This document shows positions 15,281-24,390 of a stretch of 64,000 nucleotides of DNA, piece by piece. The position numbers were made by a program, and so were the translations under genes. The first letter of the stretch is position 1; each line of letters begins with the position of its first letter. The notes beneath the pieces are model-generated. The model saw nothing but the letters and a program-made list of their open reading frames with translations. It had not been told where the DNA came from and did not search any database. Source of the DNA: Salinadaptatus halalkaliphilus (lineage in GTDB: Archaea; Halobacteriota; Halobacteria; Halobacteriales; Natrialbaceae); the NCBI RefSeq assembly GCF_006543045.1, contig NZ_RBZW01000016.1, forward strand, positions 1 to 64,000, in the 5' to 3' direction.

Positions 15281-16435
15281 ATGACTGGCGACGAAACCGA
15301 CGGGACGGCGACGGCCACCCGGACGGACGGCGGCCGCGACCCGTCGGACGACCGAGACGAAGGTCGAGACCACGACCGCCCCGAAGACGACAGCGGGTTC
15401 GTATTCGGCGAGGACGACGGTGCCGGCGACGAGCCGCGGGACGAACCGACTCAGACGACCAGCGACGACGACCGTCGGATCCGGGTCGATCTGCAGTCGT
15501 CGGACGCCGGTGACACCCCCGCGTCGGACTCGAGTGACACGCAGCCATCGGACTCGAGTACGGTCCGGTCGGAGCCACCGAACCGAAACCCCGACCGCGA
15601 TCTGTTGGCATCGGGTCCCGATCCGGGGCCCAACGCCGTCCGGAACTGGACGGTGCTTTTGGTTGGGCTCTCGCTGACATCGCTTGCGACCGCGGCGTTT
15701 ACGTACGCGACCCAGGCCGATCCCCTCCCCGTCGTCGGCGCGGCGGCACTCGGGCTCGGCTTCGTCGCGCTGGCGAGCGTCGCACAGAACACCGACGTGG
15801 CGCTGCTGGAGTTGCTCTCTGCAGCCTGGATCGAACACCGTCGCTACACCTGGTTCGCGACCGGCCTGTTCGCCGGTGGCATCGTCCTCGGCGCGCTCGC
15901 CTTGCTCGCAGGGATCAACGTCCTCGAGCTTCTCATCGAGGTCGCCGGCGAGAATCCGTTCGCCGAACTCGAGGATGAGGAGTTTGAACTGACGGCGTCC
16001 TTTTTCATCGTGAACAACACCGGCCCCTTCCTGTTGTCGATCGTCGGCGGGCTGTCGCTTGGCCTGTTGACGGCGTTCGTCATGGTCTTCAACGGCCTCA
16101 TCGTCGGCAACGTGAGCGCGATGGTCGCCGACCTGGTCGGCCTCGAGTACATTATCGTCGGACTCGCACCCCACGGTATCTTCGAACTCGCGGCACTGTT
16201 TCTGGCCGCCGCGGTCGGCTTTCGGCTCATCTATCGACTGGCCGAGCGCGTCCTCGACGTACGCGAGGCGTTCGTGACGAAATCCTACGCCTACCGGACG
16301 CTCGCGCTCGTGGGCTTTGCCTGGCTTTTGCTCGTCCTCGCCGCCTTCGTCGAGGCCTACATCACCCCCGAGCTGCTCGAGATGCTCGTTGCCGACGATC
16401 TCGAGGCAACGCCGGAAACGACCGAGATGCCATAG
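15281..16435 (+). CDS. SpoIIM-family multi-span membrane protein
   Basis: A 384-residue protein. The first ~120 residues are Asp/Glu/Ser/Thr-rich and disordered. The rest has about seven transmembrane helices with the stage II sporulation protein M signature, including NNTGPFLLSIVGGLSLGL and LAPHGIFELAALFLAAAVG. In archaea, which do not sporulate, SpoIIM proteins are thought to act in envelope or membrane remodelling; the exact role is unknown. It is separated from the TrpD-like gene by 78 bp. Confidence 0.9.
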   Translation: MTGDETDGTATATRTDGGRDPSDDRDEGRDHDRPEDDSGFVFGEDDGAGDEPRDEPTQTTSDDDRRIRVDLQSSDAGDTPASDSSDTQPSDSSTVRSEPPNRNPDRDLLASGPDPGPNAVRNWTVLLVGLSLTSLATAAFTYATQADPLPVVGAAALGLGFVALASVAQNTDVALLELLSAAWIEHRRYTWFATGLFAGGIVLGALALLAGINVLELLIEVAGENPFAELEDEEFELTASFFIVNNTGPFLLSIVGGLSLGLLTAFVMVFNGLIVGNVSAMVADLVGLEYIIVGLAPHGIFELAALFLAAAVGFRLIYRLAERVLDVREAFVTKSYAYRTLALVGFAWLLLVLAAFVEAYITPELLEMLVADDLEATPETTEMP

Positions 16436-16513
16436 GCCGAGGGCGTTCGACGCTCGATCGCGAAAACGGCGGGAAACGGGATACTTTTGGACCGGTCAGT
16501 CGAACTGGCGACC

Positions 16514-17590
16514 ATGACCCAGACAACCCACGAGTTCGACGAGTGGCCGCTCAAGCGGCTGCTGACCGAGGTCGTCGGTTCCGGCCCCAAATCGGCCGAG
16601 GATATGACGCCAGCGCAGGCCCGCGAGGCCATGGCACGCATCTTCGCCGGCGAACCCGACGAGACGACCCTCGGTGCCTTCTGGCTGGCGAATCGTTGGA
16701 AGCGAAACACCCCCGACGAGCTGGCGGCCTACACCGACGTCATGCGCGAGCAGTCGGTCGTCACCGCCGAGCCCGACGCCGACCCGGTCGACTGTGGCGC
16801 GAACTACGACGGCAAACACACCTCCGCACTGCTCGGCGTCGGTGCCGGCGTCGTCGCCGCCGCCGCGGGGACGCCCGTCGTCGTCCACTCGGGCGACCGC
16901 GTCCCCACCCAGAAGGCGACGGCCTACAAACACGTCCTCGACGAGCTCGGTGTCCGGACCGACATAGAGCCCGCCGAAAGCGCCGATATGGTCGACGAGA
17001 CGGGCTTTGGCTTCTACTACCAGTCCGCGTTCAACCCCGCCGTCGACGACCTGCTCGAGCGCCGGGATCAGATGGGCGTCCGGACGTTCGTCAACACCAT
17101 CGAGACGGTCGCGAATCCGGCGAACGCCGACGTTCATCTCGGCTCGTTCTACCACCTCGCGTTCGCGAAGAAGCTGACCGACCTCATCGCGACCAGCGAG
17201 GAACTCGAGTACTCGCGGGCCATCTTCTTCCAGGGGATGGAGGGGTACGACGATATCCGACCGGGATCGACGAAAGTCGCAGAATGGGACGCTGAAGGTG
17301 GCGATAACTCACTCGAGGACTACGAGATCGAAACCGCCGACTACGGCATGGCGATCGAACGCGAGGACCTCGCCGTCGACGACGTCGCCGCCGACTCGGC
17401 GTCGATCACCGAGGCCGTCCTCGCCGGCGAGCGCGAGGATCGCTTCGCCGACGCCATCGCACTCAACGGTGCCCTCCGCATCTACGCCCGCAACGATGTC
17501 GACACCCTCGAGGACGGTCTCGAGGTCGCCCGAGAGGTCATCGCCGACGGCAGCGCCGAAGCGGTGCTCGAGGAACTGCGGGCGTTCTGA
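16514..17590 (+). CDS. TrpD-like (anthranilate phosphoribosyltransferase) paralogue
   Basis: A 358-residue member of glycosyltransferase family 3. The N-terminal helical domain (RLLTEVVGSGPKSAEDMTPAQA) and the phosphoribosyl-binding core match TrpD. The PRPP-binding Gly-Thr-Gly-Gly-Asp is replaced by CGANYDGKH, and the canonical KHGNR anthranilate loop by VHSGDRVPTQ. It is therefore more like the TrpD2/YbiB paralogues, some of which bind nucleic acid, than a true tryptophan enzyme. No trp genes are nearby. The ATG at 16514 is chosen over 16487 because family sequence starts there. Confidence 0.78.
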   Translation: MTQTTHEFDEWPLKRLLTEVVGSGPKSAEDMTPAQAREAMARIFAGEPDETTLGAFWLANRWKRNTPDELAAYTDVMREQSVVTAEPDADPVDCGANYDGKHTSALLGVGAGVVAAAAGTPVVVHSGDRVPTQKATAYKHVLDELGVRTDIEPAESADMVDETGFGFYYQSAFNPAVDDLLERRDQMGVRTFVNTIETVANPANADVHLGSFYHLAFAKKLTDLIATSEELEYSRAIFFQGMEGYDDIRPGSTKVAEWDAEGGDNSLEDYEIETADYGMAIEREDLAVDDVAADSASITEAVLAGEREDRFADAIALNGALRIYARNDVDTLEDGLEVAREVIADGSAEAVLEELRAF

Positions 17591-17757
17591 CTCCGTTCGG
17601 AGACGTGTTCGTCCAGCGGCCGTTCCCGCGGTCGATGGTCACTTTCTTGATCGAGTCCAGCCTGGTACAAGCCGGACAGTCGGTTCGACCAGCCGTCGCC
17701 GTCGATATCGATCGGCGGGGAGACTCGAGGCGGTCGGCGAACCGCGTCGACTCGAGT

Positions 17758-18930
17758 ATGAACTGGCGCTATCGAGACACCGTCCTGGCACTCTGTACGT
17801 TCGCCTTTTTCGTCGCGATGTTCGGGCGGCTGGCGATCAGTCCGGTCGTTCCCGACATCACCGCCGCGTTCGGCGTCTCGAACGCGGTCATCGGCGTCGC
17901 GCTGACCGGGATGTGGCTCGCGTACGGACTGGCACAGTTTCCAAGCGGCGTGCTCGGCGATCGGTACGGCGAACGGGCGGTCATCCTCGTCGCCGTCGGG
18001 GGCACCGCCGTCGCCAGTCTGGTCATCGCGGTGGCACCGGTGTTCGCCGTCTTCGTCCTCGGTGCGATCGCCCTCGGCGCGCTGGCGGGCCTGCACTTTA
18101 GCGTCGCGACGACGCTGCTGTCGCGGATCCACGACAACGTCGGGACGGCGGTCGGCATCCACAACTCGGGGGCGACCATCGCGGGGCTGATCGCCCCCGT
18201 CGTCGTCGCCTGGATCGCCGTCACCGCGGGCTGGCGACTCGCGATCGCGGTGACGGTCGCAGTCGGCATCCCGGTTTTTCTGGCGATTCTGGTGCTCGTC
18301 CGGCCGACCGAACCTCAGCGGCCGAACGAATCCATGCGCGATCGGTTCGACCTCGAGGCGCTGCTCGCGCTACTCTCGCGGCCCACGATCGCGTTCGCGC
18401 TGGTGATCGCGGTCGTCGGCGAGTTCGTCTGGCAGGGCGTCGCGTCGTTCCTGCCGCTGTTTCTCGTCGACTATCGGGGCTACTCGACGACGGTCGCCGC
18501 GGCGGGGTTCTCGGCGTACTTCGTCGCGCAGGGACTCGCCCAGGTCGGCGTCGGTGCGGCGTCGGACCGGTTCGGACGCGATCTGGCGACCGCGGGCAGT
18601 CTGCTCGTCGGCGCGGTCGGGATCGCGCTACTGGTCGCCGGGCCGGGACTCGGTTTCGCCGCCATCGGATTGCTTTGTCTGGGGATCGGCATGAGCTTCG
18701 AGGCGGCGCTGTTGCCCCGGTTCCTGGACGAACTCGGGGTCGCCGAACGCGGCGCCGGCTTCGGCCTCGTCCGGACGATCTACGTCGTAACGGCGTCGCT
18801 TGGCTCGGTCGTAGTCGGCGTCCTCGCCGACACGTTCGGCTGGGCGGTCTCGTTTTCCGTTCTCGGCGCCCTCATGGGGCTGGCCGTCCTCGCGTACGTG
18901 AGCAACTGGGCGCTCGGACTCGAGTTGTAA
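17758..18930 (+). CDS. Major facilitator superfamily transporter
   Basis: A 390-residue 12-helix MFS carrier. The loop 2-3 motif is seen as GVLGDRYGERAVILV and its counterpart in the second half as GAASDRFGRDLATAG. The central loop (PTEPQRPNESMRDRF) is short. The ATG at 17758 starts directly before helix 1 (MNWRYRDTVLALCTF); the longer frame from 17605 is arginine-rich. Substrate unknown. Confidence 0.92.
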   Translation: MNWRYRDTVLALCTFAFFVAMFGRLAISPVVPDITAAFGVSNAVIGVALTGMWLAYGLAQFPSGVLGDRYGERAVILVAVGGTAVASLVIAVAPVFAVFVLGAIALGALAGLHFSVATTLLSRIHDNVGTAVGIHNSGATIAGLIAPVVVAWIAVTAGWRLAIAVTVAVGIPVFLAILVLVRPTEPQRPNESMRDRFDLEALLALLSRPTIAFALVIAVVGEFVWQGVASFLPLFLVDYRGYSTTVAAAGFSAYFVAQGLAQVGVGAASDRFGRDLATAGSLLVGAVGIALLVAGPGLGFAAIGLLCLGIGMSFEAALLPRFLDELGVAERGAGFGLVRTIYVVTASLGSVVVGVLADTFGWAVSFSVLGALMGLAVLAYVSNWALGLEL

Positions 18931-18963
18931 CGTCCCGGGCTGGCATCGAGGATCGACAGCCAG

Positions 18964-19617
18964 TCACTCGCCGCGAACCTGAACGAACCGGACGCCGCCG
19001 TGCTCGCTTCGCTCGAGCGTGCCATCCTCGCGTTTTCGAGCCCTGACGAGCGTCTGGTGGCCCGTGCCGACCGGGGCGAGAATGCGCCCGCCGGGGCGTA
19101 CTTGCTCTGCAACCGGATCGGGGAGTTCGGGGACGGCACACGTCGCGTAGGCGGCCTCGAAGGGGGCGTGTTCGGGCCAGCCCTCGCGGCCGTCGCCGAC
19201 GCGGACCGACGCGTCGCCGTAGCCGATCTCGGCCAGCGTCTCGCGGGCGCGCTGGGCGAGGGCCGCGCCGTACTCGACGGAAAAGACGTGTTCGGCGCCG
19301 ACGATTTCGGCCGTCACCGCGGCGTGGTAACCACAACCGGTCCCGATCTCGAGGACGTCCGCGCCGGGCTCGAGGGCGAGTTCGTCGGCCATGATCGCGA
19401 CCATGTGGGGCGCGCTGATCGTCTGGCCGTCGCCGATCGGCAGCGGCCGGTCGGCATAGGCGTCGCTGGGCCGGCGCTCGGGGACGAACGCGTGACGCGG
19501 GACCGACGCGAGCGCCTCGAGGACGCGCTCGTCGTCGACGCGGTGGGAGACGGTCTCGACCATCCGCTCGCGGGCCGTCTCGAGGTCGTCCGGGTCTGGA
19601 GCGGAGCGATCGAACAT
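18964..19617 (-). CDS. pcm: Protein-L-isoaspartate O-methyltransferase
   Basis: A 217-residue repair enzyme that methylates isoaspartyl residues in damaged proteins using SAM. Motif I is VLEIGTGCGYHAAVTAEIV, and the PCMT signature region is YADRPLPIGDGQTISAPHMVA. Length and motif order match archaeal Pcm. It is convergent with the MFS gene (33-bp gap) and co-directional with the membrane protein and methyltransferase genes to the right. Confidence 0.9.
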   Translation of the reverse strand: MFDRSAPDPDDLETARERMVETVSHRVDDERVLEALASVPRHAFVPERRPSDAYADRPLPIGDGQTISAPHMVAIMADELALEPGADVLEIGTGCGYHAAVTAEIVGAEHVFSVEYGAALAQRARETLAEIGYGDASVRVGDGREGWPEHAPFEAAYATCAVPELPDPVAEQVRPGGRILAPVGTGHQTLVRARKREDGTLERSEHGGVRFVQVRGE

Positions 19618-19683
19618 ACGCAGATGTACCGGCTCGAGGGCAATAGGTTGCAGGCCGGGAAATGGAACGCTATTCCTACGCGG

Positions 19684-20370
19684 TCACACAGCGTGCCCGC
19701 TCGACGATCGGCGACCGTCTCGCCATCCGAACTCGAGCCAGCCTACGCTGATCGCGATCATCGCTGCACCGAGGACGTCCGCGTACCCGCCGCCGTGAGC
19801 GACGACGACGAGCGGGACGCCGGCGAGCAGCGCCACGGGAACGAGCGGCGCCCCGGCACGCCGGAGCAGGATACCGAGTGCGACGGCAGCCACGGTGATA
19901 GCCAGCGAACCGACCAGCGCGAGGGCGCCGACGACCGGACTCGTGACGGTGGCCTCGAGCGCCGCCGCGACGCCCGCTTGCTGCTCGGCCGGCAGTCCCT
20001 GACCGACCCGGACCAAGAGCCCGGTCGCGATCCCGGCGATGGCCTCGAACGCGAGGTACGTGACGAGGTAGACGGCGACACCGATCCGACCGGCAGTCGC
20101 TACTGGTCCGGCGAAGTCCGCCAGCAGGAGATACAGGCTCACGCCCAGCAGCGCGAACAGCGGTAACAACAGGAGGTGGACGTACAGCCAGACGTCGGCG
20201 ACCGGCGCGAGGCTCTCGTAGAGGTCCGTGCCGCCGTGGGGGTGGACGGCCAGGACTCCGCCCAGCGCGATGGGCGTGCCGACGAGGAGGAGCCACCGCC
20301 ACGGCTGGCTCGACGAGACGGACTGCTCACCGTCGCTCGCATCGTGATCGGGTGTGCGGAGTCGGATCAT
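19684..20370 (-). CDS. Multi-span membrane protein, unknown function
   Basis: A 228-residue integral membrane protein with about six helices, including WRWLLLVGTPIALGGVLAV and VHLLLLPLFALLGVSLYLLL. The loop VHPHGGTDLYESLAP carries histidines. Its start overlaps the stop of the upstream methyltransferase by four bases (ATGA), so the two are translationally coupled and probably act together. I do not recognise a named family. Confidence 0.8.
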   Translation of the reverse strand: MIRLRTPDHDASDGEQSVSSSQPWRWLLLVGTPIALGGVLAVHPHGGTDLYESLAPVADVWLYVHLLLLPLFALLGVSLYLLLADFAGPVATAGRIGVAVYLVTYLAFEAIAGIATGLLVRVGQGLPAEQQAGVAAALEATVTSPVVGALALVGSLAITVAAVALGILLRRAGAPLVPVALLAGVPLVVVAHGGGYADVLGAAMIAISVGWLEFGWRDGRRSSSGHAV

Positions 20371-21209
20371 CGGTCACCCTCCGGACGGTTCCCGTCGAAC
20401 GGGTCACAGACCAGCCGCGTCAGGCGGCCGAACTGTGCCGTCTCGACCTCGGTGACGGACAGGCCCGCTCGGCGGACGACCTCGAGGGGCTCCTGGGTCA
20501 GCCGACAGCCGGACTTCTCGTAGTGGGCATCGGCGCGCCACTCCTGATAGCGGGCGATGAGTGGGTTGTCGCTGCGGCCGTGCTCGAGCAACAGGATCTC
20601 TCCGTCGGGCCGACAGACCCGACCCATCTCCCGCAGCGCCGCGACGGGATCCGGAAACGTACACGTCGAGAACGACGAGATCACCGTCTCGAAGCTGTCG
20701 TCCTCGAACTCGAGCGCCTGCGCGTCCATCCGCGCGACCGTCCCCTCCCGCTCGAGGGTGTCCAGCGCCGCGCGTGCCTGCTCGAGGAGCGGATCGCTGA
20801 TGTCGATGCCGACGATCTCGGTTCCGGCGGGTAGGTACCGAACGTTCGTTCCCGGCCCACAGGCGACATCGAGCACTCGTCCGTCGGCTCGAGCGAACTG
20901 CCGACGACGGTACCGACCGGTGAACAGGTGGTCCAGCCAGCCCAGCCGATCGACCCACGGCGCGTAGCGCGCGTAGGCCGCCTGGATGTCCTCGAGGGTC
21001 ATATCGCCGTCCTGAAACGGGTCGTCCTCTTCGGGCGGTTCGTAGTCCTCGGACGATTCGCAGCCCTCGGACGGCTCGTGGTCTGTGACCGCCGCGTCAC
21101 CAGTCTCGAGCGTCATGTCGTCGACTGACAGGGGTCCGGTCTCGTGTGGCTCCGCCCCGTCGGCTGCGTCGGGGCCGCCGATCGCGTCGTGTGTGTCGTA
21201 CTGTGTCAT
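20367..21209 (-). CDS. Class I SAM-dependent methyltransferase (UbiE-like) with acidic N-terminus
   Basis: About 280 residues. The first ~85 residues are low-complexity acidic and include repeated E/S/P/Y units such as CESSEDYEPPEEDDPF. The rest is a Methyltransf_11-type domain: motif I RVLDVACGPGTNVRYLP, acidic loop IVGIDISDPLLEQA, then FETVISSFSTCTFPDP and EILLLEHGRSD. UbiE/COQ5-like and phospholipid methyltransferases share this shape. It is coupled to the membrane protein 19684-20370 by a 4-bp overlap. AT-rich DNA near 21255-21265 may hold the promoter. Confidence 0.85.
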   Translation of the reverse strand: MTQYDTHDAIGGPDAADGAEPHETGPLSVDDMTLETGDAAVTDHEPSEGCESSEDYEPPEEDDPFQDGDMTLEDIQAAYARYAPWVDRLGWLDHLFTGRYRRRQFARADGRVLDVACGPGTNVRYLPAGTEIVGIDISDPLLEQARAALDTLEREGTVARMDAQALEFEDDSFETVISSFSTCTFPDPVAALREMGRVCRPDGEILLLEHGRSDNPLIARYQEWRADAHYEKSGCRLTQEPLEVVRRAGLSVTEVETAQFGRLTRLVCDPFDGNRPEGDR

Positions 21210-21407
21210 CCGTGGGGCACCTCGTTCCACACGAGACTAGACCGCGACGTCCACCATAAATATTATCGAGGGATTGATATATTACCAGCGCGGTTGCAAA
21301 ATTTCGATTGGGTACTACCGCCTGTGTCGAGGGGGTCGACCGAGCCTATCGTGCTCTCCGGCGGTCTGTGGGCGAGACGACTCAACACCAGTTTTGTAAC
21401 GAACGTG

Positions 21408-22337
21408 TTACGTCGAGGATCGGTCGCCGCTCCGGGTCCGCACGCGCTCGGTCCGTACGGTTCGGGCGTCGTCGTCGAGCACCAGTCGGAGCTCGGCGTC
21501 CTCGTGGCGGAGGACGACCCGGTACTCGACCGGGTCGCTCCCGACGCGTTCGGATGTCCAGCAACCGTCCCTGAGGAATCGATAGCACTCCCACCAGCCG
21601 GTTCCCAGCAGGTCGACGCCGCGCTCCCAGTAGAACGCGATCGACGCGGTCCGAAACGCCGCGGCAAACGGTAGGGGGCCGCTGTAGCGCCGGCGACACG
21701 ACTCACAGTCGTGCAGCGTGAAGTGCGAGACCGGGACATCCTCGAGCGGGGTCAGCTCCTCGACACTGTGGACGGCCGCATCCATCCGACCGGCACACTC
21801 CGGACAGATCTCCGCTTGAACCAGCCCGAACTCCATCCCCTGTTTGCGTTTGAGCGACTCGAGCAGCGTCTCTCCGGAGCGTGCGCGAGCCTGGGCTGGC
21901 GTGAGGGTGTAGCCGGTGACCGGCCGATCGCAGGTCGGGCACCGAACCACGAAGTACTGCTCGTCCAGTCGCGCCTCGAGGGTGGTCTCCCCGCAGTAGA
22001 GGCAGGTGCCGGACGTCTCGATGGAGCCGATATCCGCCGGCCGGCGGAAGTTCTCCGCGAGGATGAACCGAACGATCCGGTCGCCGGCGTGGGTAAACGA
22101 GTAGCCGCCGTCGTGTTTCCGGAGGTACGTTCCGGTCAGTTCTCCCAGGTGGTAGGACAGTTTCGAGGTGTTGTCGACGTCGACGCGGTCGTAAATCTCG
22201 GAAAACGACAGCGGCTCGAACCCCGCGTTCGACGGCGCCTGTTCGTACTGTGCCATCGCGACGGCTCGAAGGATGTTTACCCGACTCTCGTCGGAGAGCA
22301 GGGCGAACGCGTCGGCCGCCGCTCGCCCAGCGGTCAT
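21408..22337 (-). CDS. ArsR-like winged-helix regulator with zinc ribbons
   Basis: A 309-residue haloarchaeal regulator. The N-terminal winged helix (AFALLSDESRVNILRAVAMA, then TSKLSYHLGELTGTYLRK) precedes two cysteine clusters: CLYCGETTLEARL with CPTC, and CPECAG with CESCRRRY. Zinc binding probably stabilises a sensing domain. The first ATG of the open frame is 22394, but the conserved helix begins after ATG 22337. It is divergent from nothing close and appears monocistronic. Confidence 0.85.
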   Translation of the reverse strand: MTAGRAAADAFALLSDESRVNILRAVAMAQYEQAPSNAGFEPLSFSEIYDRVDVDNTSKLSYHLGELTGTYLRKHDGGYSFTHAGDRIVRFILAENFRRPADIGSIETSGTCLYCGETTLEARLDEQYFVVRCPTCDRPVTGYTLTPAQARARSGETLLESLKRKQGMEFGLVQAEICPECAGRMDAAVHSVEELTPLEDVPVSHFTLHDCESCRRRYSGPLPFAAAFRTASIAFYWERGVDLLGTGWWECYRFLRDGCWTSERVGSDPVEYRVVLRHEDAELRLVLDDDARTVRTERVRTRSGDRSST

Positions 22338-22490
22338 ACCTAGGCGGGCGGTACGCGACGAGTTGAATCTATGGGCTGTACTACCCCGATCCAAGTTGCT
22401 CCTGATTGACGCTTCGAACCGCGGAGTCGACGAAAAACGGATCTGTGACGTTCAGAGCGCGTTACTCGCTCGATCGACGTCGCCCGATCG

Positions 22491-22664
22491 TCACACGACC
22501 TGCAGATGGTCGTCTTTGAGTTCGTCCGCCGTGAACTCCTGGCCGTGGACCTCCGCCATGTGTTTCTGGGCCAGTTCGACTGCCTCCGTTTCGTTTTCCG
22601 ATTGGATGATGAACCGGCACGTATCCGATACCGACTCACAGTCCAGTTTGTGTGTGTCTGCCAT
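22491..22664 (-). CDS. DUF1059 small protein
   Basis: A 57-residue protein matching the DUF1059 pattern: MADTHKLDCESVSDTCRFII, then ENETEAVELAQKHMAEVHG and a final TADELKDDHLQV. Two cysteines (C9, C16) are conserved in the family. Starting at ATG 22664 removes a 15-residue upstream extension that is not family-like. Function unknown. Confidence 0.85.
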   Translation of the reverse strand: MADTHKLDCESVSDTCRFIIQSENETEAVELAQKHMAEVHGQEFTADELKDDHLQVV

Positions 22665-22889
22665 TGTGATCATCTCGAGTATCCCCGCCGAGAGGCAGTC
22701 GGTACCCATACCATGTTATACGGTACCAACCACCAATATAGATAGCACAGGCGTTTACTTAACGATTATCGGTGTTGATCGCACAGCTCGCTGACGGTTT
22801 CAGCGTTCGCATGGCCCGCGGTTCTCGCTCGGAACCGCGCATTCGTCGTGCGGTCAGGTGTGCAGTTGCTTACAGTGACTACTATACGA

Positions 22890-23468
22890 CTACGCGGGTT
22901 CCGAGCCAGCGCCGCGATCCGCATCGGCCGTTCCGTCCAACCGTCCGGCGGCCGTCCGTCGCCGGCCCGTCGCCGACACGATAGCCGTTCGCTCACAGGC
23001 CGCGAGTCCCTGCGGTGGGAGGTTGTTGTAGACGGTTTCGTACTCGCCGGGTTCGATCCGATACGTCTCGTGCCAGATGCCGACGGCGCCGTCCTCGTCG
23101 GTACCGTCGCGATAGTAGTCCAGCCACGCCGGTCGATGTAACCGCTCGTCGTCGTGGGCGTACGCCTCGAGCGCCTCGACGGACTCCCAGTACTGGACGA
23201 ACCCGATCTGACGAACTCCGGGACCGACGACGGTGCGGCTCTCGAGCAGGCCCGAGTCCTCGTCGGCCAACAGCTCCCGAACCATCCGCCCCGCGACGAG
23301 GAAGATCGGGAGCCACCGGTGGAGCTTCCAGAACGCGTTGATCCGCATCCCGATGTGGAAGACGACGAACGAATCGGCTCGCTCGGCCGTTACTCGTCGA
23401 TCGATTCTCGAGTTGGCAGTCGCCTGATCGCCGACCCTCGAGTCGGTATCTCCGTGCTGTGGTGCCAT
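22890..23468 (-). CDS. DUF4188 monooxygenase-like protein
   Basis: A 192-residue protein of the DUF4188 family (ferredoxin-like dimeric barrel, related to antibiotic-biosynthesis monooxygenases). Recognisable runs are FVVFHIGMRINAFWKLHRWL, IGFVQYWESVEALEAYAH and GIWHETYRIEPGEYETVYNN. The start ATG 23468 gives a short polar leader before the domain. It is divergent from HTH_10 regulator 3 across 132 bp, so that regulator may control it (inference). The residues after about 160 are basic and not conserved-looking. Confidence 0.85.
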   Translation of the reverse strand: MAPQHGDTDSRVGDQATANSRIDRRVTAERADSFVVFHIGMRINAFWKLHRWLPIFLVAGRMVRELLADEDSGLLESRTVVGPGVRQIGFVQYWESVEALEAYAHDDERLHRPAWLDYYRDGTDEDGAVGIWHETYRIEPGEYETVYNNLPPQGLAACERTAIVSATGRRRTAAGRLDGTADADRGAGSEPA

Positions 23469-23600
23469 CACACTCTTACTCGAGGGGCGTCTGCTTGCGA
23501 CTAGCCCCAACATGTTGGTCTCACGCGTGACTGCCGAACGACTCGCTGCGATCGGACGAATACCCGCGAGCGAACTCCCCTCGATCCGCATCGCGACACG

Positions 23601-24236
23601 ATGATCAGCGCCCAGTTTCGCATTCAGATACCCGCCGGCGTCTGGATCCGCGAGGTGTCGGAATCGTGTCCCGACACGACGTTCAAACTGCTGTCTGGCT
23701 ACCGCCTCGAGGAGACGGCGGTCGAACTCGGCGAAATCGTCGCAGACGACCCCAAGACCGGCGCCGAGGCAGTGCGATCTCATCCGACCGTCCTCGAGTA
23801 CGATCTGCTCGAAGCGACGGAGGGCCGCGTCCTCTCGAAGTACGAGACGAGCGACACCGCACTCTACGATTTCGTCGAGCTCTCCGGGATGCCGCTCGAA
23901 TTTCCGGTTCTCGCCCGGGACGGCTGGTTCGAATTCGACCTGACGGGCACCCGTGAGGACCTCGAGCGGCTGCAGGCGACCCTCGAGGACGCCGGGGCAC
24001 GGTTCGAACTGCAGTCGCTGGTCGGCGGGACGGATCCGGAGACGGTGGTGACCGATCGCCAGCGCGAACTCCTCGAGGCCGGACTCCGAATGGGCTACTA
24101 CGAGGTGCCACGCGAGTGTACGCTCGCGGAACTCGCCGACTCGTTCGACATCGATAAGGCCACCGCAAGTACGATCCTCCGGCGAGGCGAGGCGAGCCTG
24201 CTCAGGGCGTTTCTGACCGGCCCCCCAGGCAGGTGA
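23601..24236 (+). CDS. HTH_10 (bacterio-opsin activator-type) regulator 3
   Basis: A 211-residue regulator. The sensing domain starts MISAQFRIQIPAGVWIREV, and the C-terminal HTH_10 domain shows VTDRQRELLEAGLRMGYYEVPR and FDIDKATASTILRRGEASL. The best-supported relation is to the divergent DUF4188 gene. No clear TATA box is visible within 40 bp. Confidence 0.9.
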   Translation: MISAQFRIQIPAGVWIREVSESCPDTTFKLLSGYRLEETAVELGEIVADDPKTGAEAVRSHPTVLEYDLLEATEGRVLSKYETSDTALYDFVELSGMPLEFPVLARDGWFEFDLTGTREDLERLQATLEDAGARFELQSLVGGTDPETVVTDRQRELLEAGLRMGYYEVPRECTLAELADSFDIDKATASTILRRGEASLLRAFLTGPPGR

Positions 24237-24304
24237 GTCGCGGTCGAGTCGACACTGACCCAAATCCGTCTGCGACGATCGCCTCGTACGGACAACAGAC
24301 CGTC

Positions 24305-24390
24305 TCAGACGGTTTCCTGTCCGTCAGTTCCAGCCCAGCCGCGACCCGGGCGGCGGCTGGGCCGGGACATCGGGACAGGAATCCGTATCA
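24305..24390. repeat. Palindromic repeat, copy C
   Basis: An 86-bp palindrome with outer arms TCAGACGGTTTCCTGTCC and GGACAGGAATCCGTATCA and perfectly paired inner arms CCCAGCCG and CGGCTGGG. Both outer and inner arms differ from copies A and B at matched positions, so pairing is kept. Its last three bases are the TGA stop (minus strand) of the gene 24388-24981. Confidence 0.87.

Noticed and set aside
23040-23070. tRNA-like GGTTCGATCC
   Set aside because: It lies inside the DUF4188 coding sequence and no cloverleaf arms surround it. No complete tRNA was found anywhere in the window.
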